The notes below the pieces were generated by a model that searched no databases, was not told the origin of the DNA, and saw only the letters and a program-made list of their open reading frames with translations. Below, piece after piece: positions 12,003 through 20,732 of a stretch of DNA of 64,000 nucleotides (positions within the stretch are counted from its first letter, which is position 1; every line of letters begins with the position of its first letter). The stretch covers positions 186,001-250,000 of the forward strand of contig CAWGIW010000011.1 in the NCBI GenBank assembly GCA_963822825.1. Reading direction: 5' to 3'. The translations under genes and the position numbers were made by a program. This stretch comes from JAWWPY01 sp963822825 (GTDB lineage Bacteria > Actinomycetota > Actinomycetes > Streptosporangiales > Streptosporangiaceae).

Positions 12003-12626
12003 CTAAGGCTGCCCGACACGTCCGAGTCTGCCGGAGGCTAGCTCTTCTGCCGTGTAGTCCTGGGCCCGGCCCGCCTGCAGTAGCGCATCGGCGAAAGCTG
12101 CCGCTTCTATGGCGGTTAGCTTGCCCTGTTTGATCATCAGGTGCATCAGCTTGTGTACGCTAAATGGCTCAACGTCACGATTTTTCGCCGCTAAACGCGC
12201 ATCGTAGTCGTCACAGAGCATTAGCGGCCGCACTGTCTGAGCGCGTGATGCCAGGGAGATAATCGCGGCCTCGCCGAAATGCTCCATTTCGTGTTTCAGC
12301 GGTCGGCCTGCAGCGATCTCTTCTTGCACCCTGACCGCCAGTTCCGTACTAGCCGGGTCATTAAGGGGGACCGGTTTACCAAGCCAGTCCAGCTGGCCTA
12401 GTGCCGTGCCTGCCCATGTTGCTGTGGTGTCGGAGGTCGTGGCCAGTCCCTCTAGTTCCGCAGCCACGGCCTTGACCAGCACCAGCCCGTGGGCTGAGAG
12501 CGTGGCCACCACGGCTCGCTGCAGTGGCAGATGCACGGCCAAGGTCACCAAGGCGCTGGTATCGGGAAACCACACCTGCCGCTTGGCGCTGCCCGCTGCT
12601 GGCCCGGACGATGACACGGAGGTCAT
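12003..12626 (-). CDS. PIN-domain protein
   Basis: A 207-residue protein with an N-terminal PIN nuclease start (VWFPDTSALVTLAVH, first catalytic Asp at about residue 22) and later acidic positions in EMEHFGEAAIISLA and LMLCDDYDARLAAK, the usual PIN metal-site layout. The family cleaves RNA, often as a toxin. Its ATG overlaps the stop of the upstream HTH-peptidase gene by four bases (ATGA), so the two are translationally coupled. This pairing of an XRE-ImmA/IrrE protein with a PIN protein is a known toxin-antitoxin-like arrangement. The gene is intact although the IS remnant just beyond its 3' end is broken. Confidence 0.82.
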   Translation of the reverse strand: MTSVSSSGPAAGSAKRQVWFPDTSALVTLAVHLPLQRAVVATLSAHGLVLVKAVAAELEGLATTSDTTATWAGTALGQLDWLGKPVPLNDPASTELAVRVQEEIAAGRPLKHEMEHFGEAAIISLASRAQTVRPLMLCDDYDARLAAKNRDVEPFSVHKLMHLMIKQGKLTAIEAAAFADALLQAGRAQDYTAEELASGRLGRVGQP

Positions 12627-13885
12627 AGGACGATGTCGGTGCTCGCTGTGGCCTGTGCGTGACCTGCCATGATCTCATTCCACAGTTGCTCGTCGTCATC
12701 ACGTTCTAGCAGGGATGCGACGACCGACAGGCCGAGGCGCTGCTCGCGGGCTGCCGCGAGTGCGCGGCGGGCGAGCCGTTCGGGGGCACGACGGATACGC
12801 CCGACGGTGGTCGCGGCCCCTGATGGGGCGACGTCCCGATGTTGCTCGACAAGGGCCGTCGTGCTGCGGCTGAGCAGTTGCTGTCCCGCGTTGTAGCTCA
12901 GCACGCCGATGACGTTGAGCTGGTAGATCAGAGCTGCCTTCGACACACCGAAATGCTCCATCAGTGCGACTGCGGCCCTCTCGCTGATGGTGCCGGGTTC
13001 CTCGCCAAGCCACTCCAGCACGGACCGGACGCCTGGTTCCGGCATCAGGAAGTGCCCGGCGAATGCGCTTGCCCGCCGCTCGGCGGCGGTTTCGGCGAAC
13101 ATATCGCGCTCGGCTTCCTCGATGACCTCACGTGGATCATCCAGCAGATGGTGGCCCAGTTCGTGGGCCAAGGTGAATCGGACGCGCCCATCTGGAGAAT
13201 CAGTGCTCGCTAGAATGAGCGCGGCCGTACCGCTGTGAACGCACAACCCGTCAGCGTCAGTACTCAACGGTGACAATGCCACATCTACCGCGAAATGTTG
13301 CTCAATCAGTCCGGCGACGTCACCGAGCGCGTCACTTCCCAAGTCAAGCTCACGGCGCGTCAGTTCAGCGAGTTCCCGCCCCTGTATTTGCGCTCCCGGC
13401 TTCGATCTAGGCAGCGCGTGGAACCTCGCACGAGCCTGCTCAACGACCCGGAGCCCCTGCGGGCTGGGCCGAGCCGGCGGCATCGCCGTCACCTGTGTCA
13501 GCAGATCGTCGATCTCGAACAGCTGACGAGCTCGCCGGCGCGCCGAGCGCATAGCATCGGGACCAGCGCCGGCCGCCAGCCGGGCAGCTATTGCTAGCGC
13601 TGGCCGGTCAGCTTGCCCCAGCAGAGACCGTACCGTGACGCCCAGCGCGGCAGCGACACGCGGCAACTCAGCGACGTCGAGACGCCGGCGGCCTGACTCG
13701 ATCTTGGAGATCTGGTCCTTACGGAGCCCGACCATCTCGCCCAGCTCGGTCCCGCTCATGCGCCGCCGTTTTCGCGCCGCCGCTACACGCGCCCCGACCT
13801 GCGCCGCATGCTGCTCAGGCTCCGCAGACTCCAGCGGGGTCTCTGTCAAACCGAGCGCGGCGAGCCCAGTCATCCCTTCCGCCAT
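12623..13885 (-). CDS. XRE-HTH / ImmA-IrrE metallopeptidase fusion
   Basis: A 420-residue regulator. Residues about 30-85 form an XRE helix-turn-helix (GTELGEMVGLRKDQISKIES). The C-terminal half is a COG2856 zinc peptidase with FTLAHELGHHLLDD, HExxH at 241-245. Such proteins repress their own operon and are antitoxin- or phage-repressor-control-like. The ATG at 13885 has GGAGGGAG about eight bases upstream. It is followed directly by the PIN gene. Inverted repeats in front of the promoter region are likely its operator. Confidence 0.88.
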   Translation of the reverse strand: MAEGMTGLAALGLTETPLESAEPEQHAAQVGARVAAARKRRRMSGTELGEMVGLRKDQISKIESGRRRLDVAELPRVAAALGVTVRSLLGQADRPALAIAARLAAGAGPDAMRSARRRARQLFEIDDLLTQVTAMPPARPSPQGLRVVEQARARFHALPRSKPGAQIQGRELAELTRRELDLGSDALGDVAGLIEQHFAVDVALSPLSTDADGLCVHSGTAALILASTDSPDGRVRFTLAHELGHHLLDDPREVIEEAERDMFAETAAERRASAFAGHFLMPEPGVRSVLEWLGEEPGTISERAAVALMEHFGVSKAALIYQLNVIGVLSYNAGQQLLSRSTTALVEQHRDVAPSGAATTVGRIRRAPERLARRALAAAREQRLGLSVVASLLERDDDEQLWNEIMAGHAQATASTDIVL

Positions 13886-13922
13886 GACGGTGGCTCCCTC
13901 CGTTGATTCCTACCCTAGGTAA

Positions 13923-13976
13923 AGTTGCCTAGATCGCAACTATATTCCCTGCTACAGTCCAGAAGTTGCGATCGCA
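13923..13976. promoter_or_regulatory. Probable operator of the HTH-ImmA/PIN operon
   Basis: A perfect inverted repeat AGTTGC-N7-GCAACT spans 13923-13941. A second related element, palindrome TGCGATCGCA preceded by AAGTTGC, spans 13967-13976. Both lie 40-90 bases upstream of the HTH-ImmA start, where an autorepressor would bind. They may also affect the divergent recombinase. Confidence 0.55.
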
Positions 13977-14207
13977 GGCTGTGACCACTCCTGGGCGGGC
14001 ACGCGGTATTCCTTGATTCCTTGCGAACCTGTGGGGACTGTGCGTCAGGTCCTTCGAGAACCGGTCCGGGGGCCATGAGGAATGACGCGCAACTCGGTGT
14101 CATCAGAGAAGCTGCCCGGTGCGGTTCTGCGGTGTTGATCTTTGACGCCTCTCGCCTGGGGAAACACTGGCGGCGGATAGATGCGCCACCAGAGGAGAGC
14201 AAAGACT
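13977..14207. other. Leader region of the recombinase
   Basis: Non-coding stretch between the divergent HTH-ImmA and recombinase genes. Apart from the operator-like repeats at its left side and the AGAGGAGAG ribosome binding site at 14191-14199, I see no feature. Confidence 0.4.
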
Positions 14208-15176
14208 ATGACGGCACCGCGGCCGCGTTCCCGGCAGTCCAGGCAGCTGGAGGCCGGGATATTCCAGGCAGAGATCAGCTCGTTCCGGCTGCACCTGGCC
14301 GCCGGGGGCAAGTCAGCCAGGACGATACGGACCTACACCGACGCGGTGCGCTGGTTCGCCGCCGTCCACCTGCTCGGCAGCACCAGCCGGACTCGCTGGG
14401 ACCAGGTAGACGGGCACGACGTCCAGGAGTGGATGGTACGGCTGCTGGACCGGTACAGCGACGCCTACGCCAGCAACCAGTACCGTGCCCTGCAGCAGTT
14501 CTTCAAATGGCTGGCCGCCGAAGACGAGCTCCCCGACCCGATGGCTGGGCTGCAGCCGCCGGCCGTCACCGAGAAGCTGGTCCCGGTCTTCACCGCCGGG
14601 GAGCTGTCCCGGATCGATCAGGTCTGCGCAGGCCGGACATTCGCGCAGCGCCGGGACGCCGCGATCATCACGGTGCTCAAGGTGACCGGCATCCGGCTGG
14701 CCGAGATGGCAGGCATCCGCTACGACCCCGGCGACCCGCGGCGCAGCGACATCGACCTGTGGCAGCGGGAGATCACCGTCCGCGGCAAGGGCGGCAAGAC
14801 CCGGATCGTCAAGATCACCTACGGCGCCGCCCGCTGCCTGGACCGGTACCTCCGCATCCGCGCACGGCACGCGCAGGCGTACCGGCCGCAGCTGTGGCTG
14901 GGCATTAACAACCGGGGGCCGATGACCGCCAGCGGGATCTACCAGATGATCGCCCGCCGCGGCCGGCAATGCGGCGTGGACCTGTACCCGCACCGGTTCC
15001 GGCACCACTTCAGCCACACCTGGCTAGACCACGGCGGCCCCGAAGGCGACCTGATGGAACTCAACGGCTGGACCTCCCCGCAGATGCTCCGCCGCTACGG
15101 CGCCAGCGCCCGCAGCGCCCGCGCCCGCCGCACCTACGACCGCATCATGAATGACACCCCGCGCTACCTGCTATGA
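14208..15176 (+). CDS. Tyrosine recombinase / integrase
   Basis: A 322-residue phage-integrase-family recombinase. The N-terminal half is a SAM-like core-binding domain (GGKSARTIRTYTDAVRWFAA). The catalytic half shows Arg in VTGIRLAEMAG, the lysine hairpin VRGKGGKTRIVKI, HRFRHHFSHTWLDHGG (HxxR), and tyrosine in SPQMLRRYGAS. The ATG at 14208 is preferred over one at 14181 because AGAGGAG lies seven bases upstream. It is more like XerC/D or a mobile-element integrase than a serine recombinase. It is probably tied to the mobility of the surrounding island, but it does not abut the tRNA cluster. Confidence 0.9.
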   Translation: MTAPRPRSRQSRQLEAGIFQAEISSFRLHLAAGGKSARTIRTYTDAVRWFAAVHLLGSTSRTRWDQVDGHDVQEWMVRLLDRYSDAYASNQYRALQQFFKWLAAEDELPDPMAGLQPPAVTEKLVPVFTAGELSRIDQVCAGRTFAQRRDAAIITVLKVTGIRLAEMAGIRYDPGDPRRSDIDLWQREITVRGKGGKTRIVKITYGAARCLDRYLRIRARHAQAYRPQLWLGINNRGPMTASGIYQMIARRGRQCGVDLYPHRFRHHFSHTWLDHGGPEGDLMELNGWTSPQMLRRYGASARSARARRTYDRIMNDTPRYLL

Positions 15177-15356
15177 GCGTGCCGTCCAGCATCGGAGAGG
15201 GCACGCAGGCGCTTCCGGGGGCATCGTCAGCACGCAACTGGCCGGCCGGTTCAACTCGTCACGCCGCGCCATCCGCGGGTCATGGCGGGCGTGTCGTTTG
15301 CTCCGTCGCCTCAGGTCCCGGAGGATGATGTCCTTCGTGCTGTACAGAGCAGTCGG

Positions 15357-15803
15357 ATGATCGTCCTGGGCGTTCGTTGCACCAAGGACAACCTTGACTG
15401 GGCGGTGGTCAACGGTACCCGGCGCTGTTCGGCATCTGTCATTGAGCAGCGGAAAGCGGCGATCCCTGCCGGCCAGCGGGGGGACCAGCTTGCTTGGGTC
15501 CGTAAGGAGATCCTGGAGCTGCTTGAGCGCCATGCGGTCGAAGCGGCTGCCGTCCGGGTTGCAGAAGTCGGCGGTCGATCCGTCAGTCTTGGCCGCTCCG
15601 AAGTCGAAGGTGTCGTACAGGAGGCGCTGGCATCGGCAGGATTGGCCCAAGCCCGGCATGTCGCCGTGACAATCCGCAGCGCGTACGGGGTGCGAAACAA
15701 CGCAGAGCTGACACCAGCCCTGTCGGCCTTGCCGGTCATCGATGGTATCGGGGCGAGCCGCAGGGATCCGGTCGTGTCGGCTGTCGCGCTGCTTCCCGAG
15801 TAG
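15357..15803 (+). CDS. RNase H-fold-like hypothetical protein
   Basis: About 148 residues starting MIVLGVRCTKDNLDWAVVNG, a strand-turn-strand with a leading acidic/charged pattern like RuvC/RNase H-fold proteins. It continues with PAGQRGDQLAWVRKEILELLERH and EAAAVRVAEVGG. I infer the fold from pattern only; no catalytic set can be proven. A longer reading from 15282 exists but has no ribosome binding site, and the fold begins at 15357. Its stop lies five bases before the kinase start, so the two genes are almost certainly one unit. Confidence 0.55.
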   Translation: MIVLGVRCTKDNLDWAVVNGTRRCSASVIEQRKAAIPAGQRGDQLAWVRKEILELLERHAVEAAAVRVAEVGGRSVSLGRSEVEGVVQEALASAGLAQARHVAVTIRSAYGVRNNAELTPALSALPVIDGIGASRRDPVVSAVALLPE

Positions 15804-15808
15804 CCGCG

Positions 15809-16844
15809 ATGCCTTACAACCGAAAGGCTTGCCTTGGGAGCGGCTTCTTCGGAGAGGTCTGGCTGGAAGAGGACGTCGCCCTGAACCGTCACTGCGCAGC
15901 CAAGTACCTGGACTCTGCTCGTCTGCCAACCGGTGTGGTGTTCGCGGAAGCTCAGGTGATGCTCGGGGCCGAACACGACAACGTGGTCCGCGTTTACTCC
16001 GCCGACGCTGAGGCCGGGATGCCCGTCATCCGCATGGAATACCTGCCTGCCGGAAGCGTCGCTGATCGTTACCAGGGACGACCGCTGCCCGTGGCGGATG
16101 CTCTTCACGTGGTAGAGGAAGCTTGCCGGGGCGTAGAAGCGCTTCATGCTCGCGGGATCCTCCACCGTGACCTGAAGCCAGCAAACCTGCTGATCGGAGA
16201 CGACAACCGCATCAAGGTGTCCGATTTCGGATTGGCCTGCGAGATCGCGAATCTCGTCGGCGCCCCGCCCTGGGGGTATACGGAGCACCTACCGCCCGAG
16301 GCTCTCGCAGGCCGCGGAGCCATCGACACGGCCGGTGGAGATGTGTACGCGCTGGGCGTGACGCTTTACCGCCTGCTGAACGGCGACGAGACGATGCGCG
16401 CGCTCGCCGCTCCCAACGCGGATGTCCCTAGCCTCATTGCTGCCGGAAAGTATCCGGACAGAACCAAATGGCAACCGCACATCCATGATCGGTTGCGCAG
16501 GGTAACGCGAAAGGCCATGCACCGCGAACCGGCCCGCCGCTGTGGCTCGGCAAGCGAGCTGCGCCACGCTCTGGAAGGAGTTAGGCCGCAGGTGTCGGTG
16601 GGTGCCCGTCACCATCGCCGGGCCAGGCATGGCGTGGGAAGCGATCGCGGCGGACGGCGGATCTCAGTGCCGTGCGCGTCTCAGCTCGAACCGGCAGGGG
16701 AAATACCTGTTTGAGCTTGAGCGCCAAGGACCCGCGGGACATTTCAGAGCGAGCCGTCCAGACCGACTGACAGGCGACAGCCTCAAGGAGGCGCTTACGC
16801 ATGCAGCTGAAGTCCTGCAACGTGTGGCCATAGAAGGCCGCTGA
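15809..16844 (+). CDS. Ser/Thr protein kinase (C-terminal frameshift)
   Basis: Hanks-type kinase. It shows the glycine loop GSGFFGEVW, lysine in CAAKYL, the catalytic loop HRDLKPANLL, the DFG motif in VSDFGLA and the APE-like TEHLPPEAL. The kinase domain ends about residue 260 with RCGSASELRHAL. The open frame runs to 16714, but from about 16600 the coding signal moves to another frame (WVPVTIAGPGMAWEAI ... LTHAAEVLQRVAIEGR) that stops at 16844. I therefore place the true end there with one indel near 16590-16605. There is no transmembrane or PASTA segment, so it is cytosolic. It is coupled to the RNase H-like gene. An abortive-infection or stress-switch role is possible but not shown. Confidence 0.82.
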
Positions 16845-16897
16845 CCCGGCTTCGGCGACGGCGATGTCGGCCCGAAGACACGCATCAGTAATGGTTA

Positions 16898-17425
16898 TCA
16901 CCGTTTCTCGTTGACCTCGTTGGCATGCTGTAGCAGCCAGAGCATCCCGACGAGCGGGATCGCGACGTCGGTGAGCCGTTCAGCATCGGCCGCAGTCACC
17001 TCAGAGTTCGCGATATGCACCGCCTTGGACCGCGCCTCGTAGAGCGCAAGCGCTCCTTCAACGACATCGGCCGGGACAACTCCCTCTCGTCCGAACTGCT
17101 TCAGGAGTTCTACGGGACGAAATGGAAAGCCACGGGCCGCTGCGACCGGGGCAAGGAGCACTTCGATGCTGTGCCAGGCAGTCACGAGCTGCGCCCGGGT
17201 CTCACCGCCGAAGCGTTCGGCGGCAGCCTGCCGACTCACCCCGAGTTCCTTACCGATGGTGTCCCACGAAACCTTCATTAGGCGGGCCGCCACTACACCC
17301 TCGCGGACAGCAGCGAGAGCGTCCGCCCGCGCCTGCTCAGCCGATGCAAGAGCAGCAGCCGCAGAGCGGAGGTGCACGACGGCTTCGTCCGGTGTCGCGG
17401 GCAAGAAGGTCACATGGTCACGCAT
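16898..17425 (-). CDS. HTH-containing hypothetical regulator
   Basis: About 175 residues. An N-terminal helical segment (DEAVVHLRSAAAALASAEQARADAL) is followed by a helix-turn-helix VSWDTIGKELGVSRQAAAERFGG at about residues 55-78, then an alpha-helical C-terminal part. The ATG at 17425 is chosen because the short upstream gene ends just past it (8-base overlap) and GAGGAT lies upstream. A longer frame from 17482 is possible. The strong palindromes upstream of its operon are likely its binding sites. I do not recognise a named family. Confidence 0.6.
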   Translation of the reverse strand: MRDHVTFLPATPDEAVVHLRSAAAALASAEQARADALAAVREGVVAARLMKVSWDTIGKELGVSRQAAAERFGGETRAQLVTAWHSIEVLLAPVAAARGFPFRPVELLKQFGREGVVPADVVEGALALYEARSKAVHIANSEVTAADAERLTDVAIPLVGMLWLLQHANEVNEKR

Positions 17426-17574
17426 TGGGCTGCGGATCCTCAATCGACCGCGTGAGGACCTCAGCAACGCCGCGTAGGGCAAAGGCGGGTACCGGCTCGT
17501 CGAACCCTGCGGAGGTAGTCCGATACAGCAAGAAGGACCATGAGAAGCTCGGCCACCTCGTCGTTGGTGATCAT
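17418..17574 (-). CDS. Small hypothetical protein upstream of HTH gene (frameshifted)
   Basis: A short gene not visible as one open frame. From ATG 17574 it reads MITNDEVAELLMVLLAVSDYL. Near 17510 the plausible frame shifts to AGFDEPVPAFALRGVAEVL and on to a TGA at 17418-17420 that overlaps the start of the HTH gene. Corrected length is about 50 residues, acidic and helical. It may be a small partner of the HTH protein. The coupling and the palindromic promoter just upstream support a real gene; the identity is unknown. Confidence 0.4.
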
Positions 17575-17594
17575 GGGCACTGCATTAGCCTACG

Positions 17595-17648
17595 CAAGCT
17601 ACCTTGCTAAGGCAAGGTAGCTTGTCAATGCAAGGATCCTTGCTAAGG
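17595..17648. promoter_or_regulatory. Palindrome cluster, probable operator
   Basis: A perfect 13-base inverted repeat (CAAGCTACCTTGC, loop TAAG, 17595-17624) is followed by the perfect palindrome CAAGGATCCTTG at 17631-17642. The decamer CTTGCTAAGG occurs twice (17603-17612, 17639-17648). The cluster lies 21 bases upstream of the small-ORF/HTH operon and could bind its HTH protein. Confidence 0.55.
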
Positions 17649-17795
17649 CGGCGACCGAACGCGCCCTTGGGTTCGGCCGTGCAAGACGGCACGCGACAGG
17701 ACGTGCTGGGGGGCCACCGCGATGTTCGCGGCCAGGCTCGCCAGCGCATCCATGATCGGCCCCACAGCCAGGCCAACCCGGCACGACAGCCAGAT

Positions 17796-19802
17796 TCAGT
17801 CAGCGTAACCGAGTTCCTTCAGGCGGGATCTGAGGCGGGCTGCGGTGGCGTCGCGCTGAGCTTCCAGGCGAATCAGGGAGGTCGCGTACCGGTCGCCCCA
17901 CGACCGGTAGGTACCGGCCAGCTTCTGCCGTTCGGCAGCGACCAGGGTTTGCGTGCGTGAGCACAGGTCGGCGCCGAGGCGGCGGAGGACTCGATCGCGT
18001 GCCTCGTCCTCCGGAATGCGGGAGGTCCGGCCGGTGCCGGTGGTGTCCCACCGGCCGGTGACTGCCTGGAATCCTGACTGGTCCAGCGCCCTGATGTCGT
18101 CGTGCCAGGTGGACCACCAGGCCGCGAAGACGCCGCTCAGCTGGTACCGGTCCAGCAGTGCCGCGGGCAGGAGTTCTGCCTGGAATGCTGCGATGAGCAG
18201 GGATCGCGACTTCAGCAGCCGACCTTCGCCTGCGAGTTCAGCGATCCGGGAGCCTGTTTTGTCCCACCAGCTCTGGCAGCGGGCGGCGATTTCTTGTTCC
18301 CGAGGGGCGGCGAGTTCCGGGATACGGGCGGCCGCTGCCACGCACCCCTCGGGCGGGAATTCGAGGTAGCCGGTTTCCCTTGCCTGGAACAGGTCGCCGG
18401 GATCGATCCCGAAGACCTGGAATCTGCCCGCTTGTGCCTCGACTTCTCTTCTGGGCACGCCGCCGGAGATGATCGCGCGGGCGTCCGGCGGCGGCTCGGC
18501 GGGCAGGCCGGTGTCAACGTAACGGCGGACGCTGAGGTTGAAGCCGTTATCGGCGATCTCCTGCAGCGAGACTGCCCGCGAGAAGCCTGGTATGTCCGGC
18601 CAGTCCCGGAAGACATCCACGATCTTTTCCGCGGCCTCCGGCTCCAGCCGGTTTTGCGTGCGGCCGGTGGCCATTTCCCGCTCGGCGTCGATGAACAGTA
18701 CCTGGCCGGGCCGCTCGTACGGCGGCTCATCCGTCCCCCGGAGCACGAGGATGCAGGCAGGGATGGACGTGTACTGGAATACGTTCGGCCCGAGGCTGAT
18801 CACCGCCTCAAGCCGACCGTCTTCGACGATGCCGCGGCGGATCTCGGCTTCCGCCCCGCCGCGGAACAGCACGCCCTGGGGAGTGATCACAGCGCCGATG
18901 CCGTCCGGGCGGAGAGTCGCCAGCACATGCTGGATATTCATCAGATCGGCCTTGCCGTGCTCTGATGCCCAGCCGTATCTCATGCGCTCGGGGTACGTGA
19001 CCTGCTTCCTGGCGTAACTCATCGAGAACGGGGGATTCGCCAGTGCCCGGTCGAAGAGCATCAGCCTGCCATCAGCGGCGGTGTGCCCGGGGTCGGTGAG
19101 GGTATCGCCATGCAGCAGCGAGCTAACCGTAACGCCGTGCAGCAAGAGGTTCAGCCGGGCGATGGCCCAGGCGGAGGCGTTAATCTCCTGGCCGAAGAGA
19201 CAGACATCAGCGTCGTCGCCGCTGTGCTCCCTGACGTACTCCCTGGCCTGGATGAGCATGCCGGCTGAGCCTGCGAACGGGTCGTAGACCGATTGCCCCG
19301 CCTCTGGCCGTACCAGGCGTACCATCAGCTCGGCCACCGGACGAGGTGTGAAGGACTCGCCTCGCTTCCCGGACATCTCCGCCGAACGGCCGATAAAACG
19401 GTCGTAAGCACGGCCGACGACATCGCTGAACTCCAGATCATCATCCCGGAGCGAGACCTGCCCGAAGTGATCAATCAGGGCGCTGATTTCGGCAGGCCCG
19501 AGCCCCCTGGGGATGTCAAGGTTCTGCAGGACCCCGTCCAGCACGTCAGGGTTGCCGTGCTCCAGCTCCTGCAGTGCCTCACGAAGCTCGCGCCCAGCCT
19601 GCGGCGCCCTCGAGGAGCCGGCGAAGTGGGGCCATCGCGCACGATCGGGAACCCGGAAAATGCCTGGCTGGTCGAAGGCCCGCTTGAGGACCAGCAGCCC
19701 GGAAATGATGCCGACCGATGCCGGGGTGTCAACCTTGCTGCGCAGGATCGCGGCTGCCCCGAGCAGGTGCTGGGTCAGCTGCGTGACGGTCAGCGGCCTC
19801 AT
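17796..19802 (-). CDS. Type I-like N6-adenine DNA methyltransferase (HsdM-like)
   Basis: A 668-residue class I adenine methylase. An N-terminal helical domain precedes the SAM site (ESFTPRPVAELMVRLVRP, then DPFAGSAGMLI, motif I at 174-181). The catalytic NPPF is at 256-259. Next comes the HsdM segment GIGAVITPQGVLFRGGAE. The C-terminal 200 residues are extra and helical, possibly coiled-coil, and resemble the long type I methylases that bind an S subunit. The ATG overlaps the S gene end (ATGA at 19802). No restriction subunit is found in the window, so this may be an orphan modification pair or part of a larger defence set. Confidence 0.88.
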   Translation of the reverse strand: MRPLTVTQLTQHLLGAAAILRSKVDTPASVGIISGLLVLKRAFDQPGIFRVPDRARWPHFAGSSRAPQAGRELREALQELEHGNPDVLDGVLQNLDIPRGLGPAEISALIDHFGQVSLRDDDLEFSDVVGRAYDRFIGRSAEMSGKRGESFTPRPVAELMVRLVRPEAGQSVYDPFAGSAGMLIQAREYVREHSGDDADVCLFGQEINASAWAIARLNLLLHGVTVSSLLHGDTLTDPGHTAADGRLMLFDRALANPPFSMSYARKQVTYPERMRYGWASEHGKADLMNIQHVLATLRPDGIGAVITPQGVLFRGGAEAEIRRGIVEDGRLEAVISLGPNVFQYTSIPACILVLRGTDEPPYERPGQVLFIDAEREMATGRTQNRLEPEAAEKIVDVFRDWPDIPGFSRAVSLQEIADNGFNLSVRRYVDTGLPAEPPPDARAIISGGVPRREVEAQAGRFQVFGIDPGDLFQARETGYLEFPPEGCVAAAARIPELAAPREQEIAARCQSWWDKTGSRIAELAGEGRLLKSRSLLIAAFQAELLPAALLDRYQLSGVFAAWWSTWHDDIRALDQSGFQAVTGRWDTTGTGRTSRIPEDEARDRVLRRLGADLCSRTQTLVAAERQKLAGTYRSWGDRYATSLIRLEAQRDATAARLRSRLKELGYAD

Positions 19803-20402
19803 CTGCGCCCCCGTTCGTGGATCATCTCTCCGAAGATGGCCTGCCCCAGGGCCTCAAGCGCCGGCGATTTCCCGCTGGATCCTGGCTTGAGCGTCGATAT
19901 CGGCGATCGCCTCCACGATCGCCTGCTGCTGCTCCATCGGCGGAACGGTAACCGGGAACTCGTGGAGCAGCGCAGTATTGAGCGAGGGCACCGTGCCATG
20001 AAGTGCCTGGCTCAGCATGGCTTTCTGCACGGGCTCGTAAGACAGGTAAGCGGCCAGGTAGGCGGGCTCGACGAGCTCGCGCCGGGGCCTGATACGCAAG
20101 CAGGCTGAGCTGTAAAGCCATGTAGCGTGCTCGGCTCCCATCAGCGCCAAACGGCCGAGGGTGCCCTGCCGGACGAAGAGGACATCACCTTCTCGTACAG
20201 CGAACCGCGACAGCTTCTCGGCCTCCGCCCACGGCACCCGGCGCAGCCGCCGGGTGTCTACGGTGTGTTGCTCGGTGAGATCCGGCGGCGCGATGACTGG
20301 CACGCCGTCGGGGCCGTCATGCAGATTCTCCAGCAGCGCCCCGGAAGGCCCGGCGGTCAGCTCGCTCAGGTACCCGAGCGGGATCTCCTGATACCCGGCC
20401 AT
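19799..20402 (-). CDS. HsdS-like specificity subunit, half-size, frameshifted
   Basis: Single target-recognition-domain protein of about 200 residues. The ATG at 20402 has GGGAGGTG seven bases upstream. TRD features are MAGYQEIPLGYLSELTAG at the start, FAVREGDVLFVRQGTLGR in the middle and the conserved helix start FPVTVPPMEQQQAIVEAI. The open frame stops at 19854 after QREIAG. The family-typical tail LEALGQAIFGEMIHERG lies in the next frame and ends at 19799, overlapping the HsdM start. One indel near 19860 therefore separates them. Half-size S proteins normally act as dimers. Confidence 0.75.
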
Positions 20403-20525
20403 ACGCAGCACCTCCCACAACGTGTCCGCATAACCTCTTCGCAGTGTGCCCGGGCTTCCCCTGCCCGCGGCCCCGGGCACGGCATACTGCCGCCGAGCCC
20501 GGAACCTGGCAGGCTAAGCACGGCA

Positions 20526-20732
20526 CTACGGGCAATCCAGCGCGGCCCGCGTCACCTCCTGTACCGCAGAAGCCAGCTTGGCCAGGGCGGCCACGAGACG
20601 GGCAGCTCCGCCGGGTGCCGCACCCCAACCGCCGTACACGATCACGATGATGACCACCACAGGTGCCGGCAGGAGGCCCCACGGTGTCCAGGGATGCAGG
20701 TTGCATGCGTTAAGAAAATCACTCACTGACAT
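20526..20732 (-). CDS. Small membrane protein
   Basis: A 68-residue protein from an ATG at 20732 with GGAGAGGAA seven bases upstream. One transmembrane helix (PAPVVVIIVIVYGGW) is followed by a small Ala/Leu-rich amphipathic helix. It lies 120 bases upstream of the S gene in the same direction, so it may be the first gene of that operon. Function unknown. Confidence 0.55.
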   Translation of the reverse strand: MSVSDFLNACNLHPWTPWGLLPAPVVVIIVIVYGGWGAAPGGAARLVAALAKLASAVQEVTRAALDCP

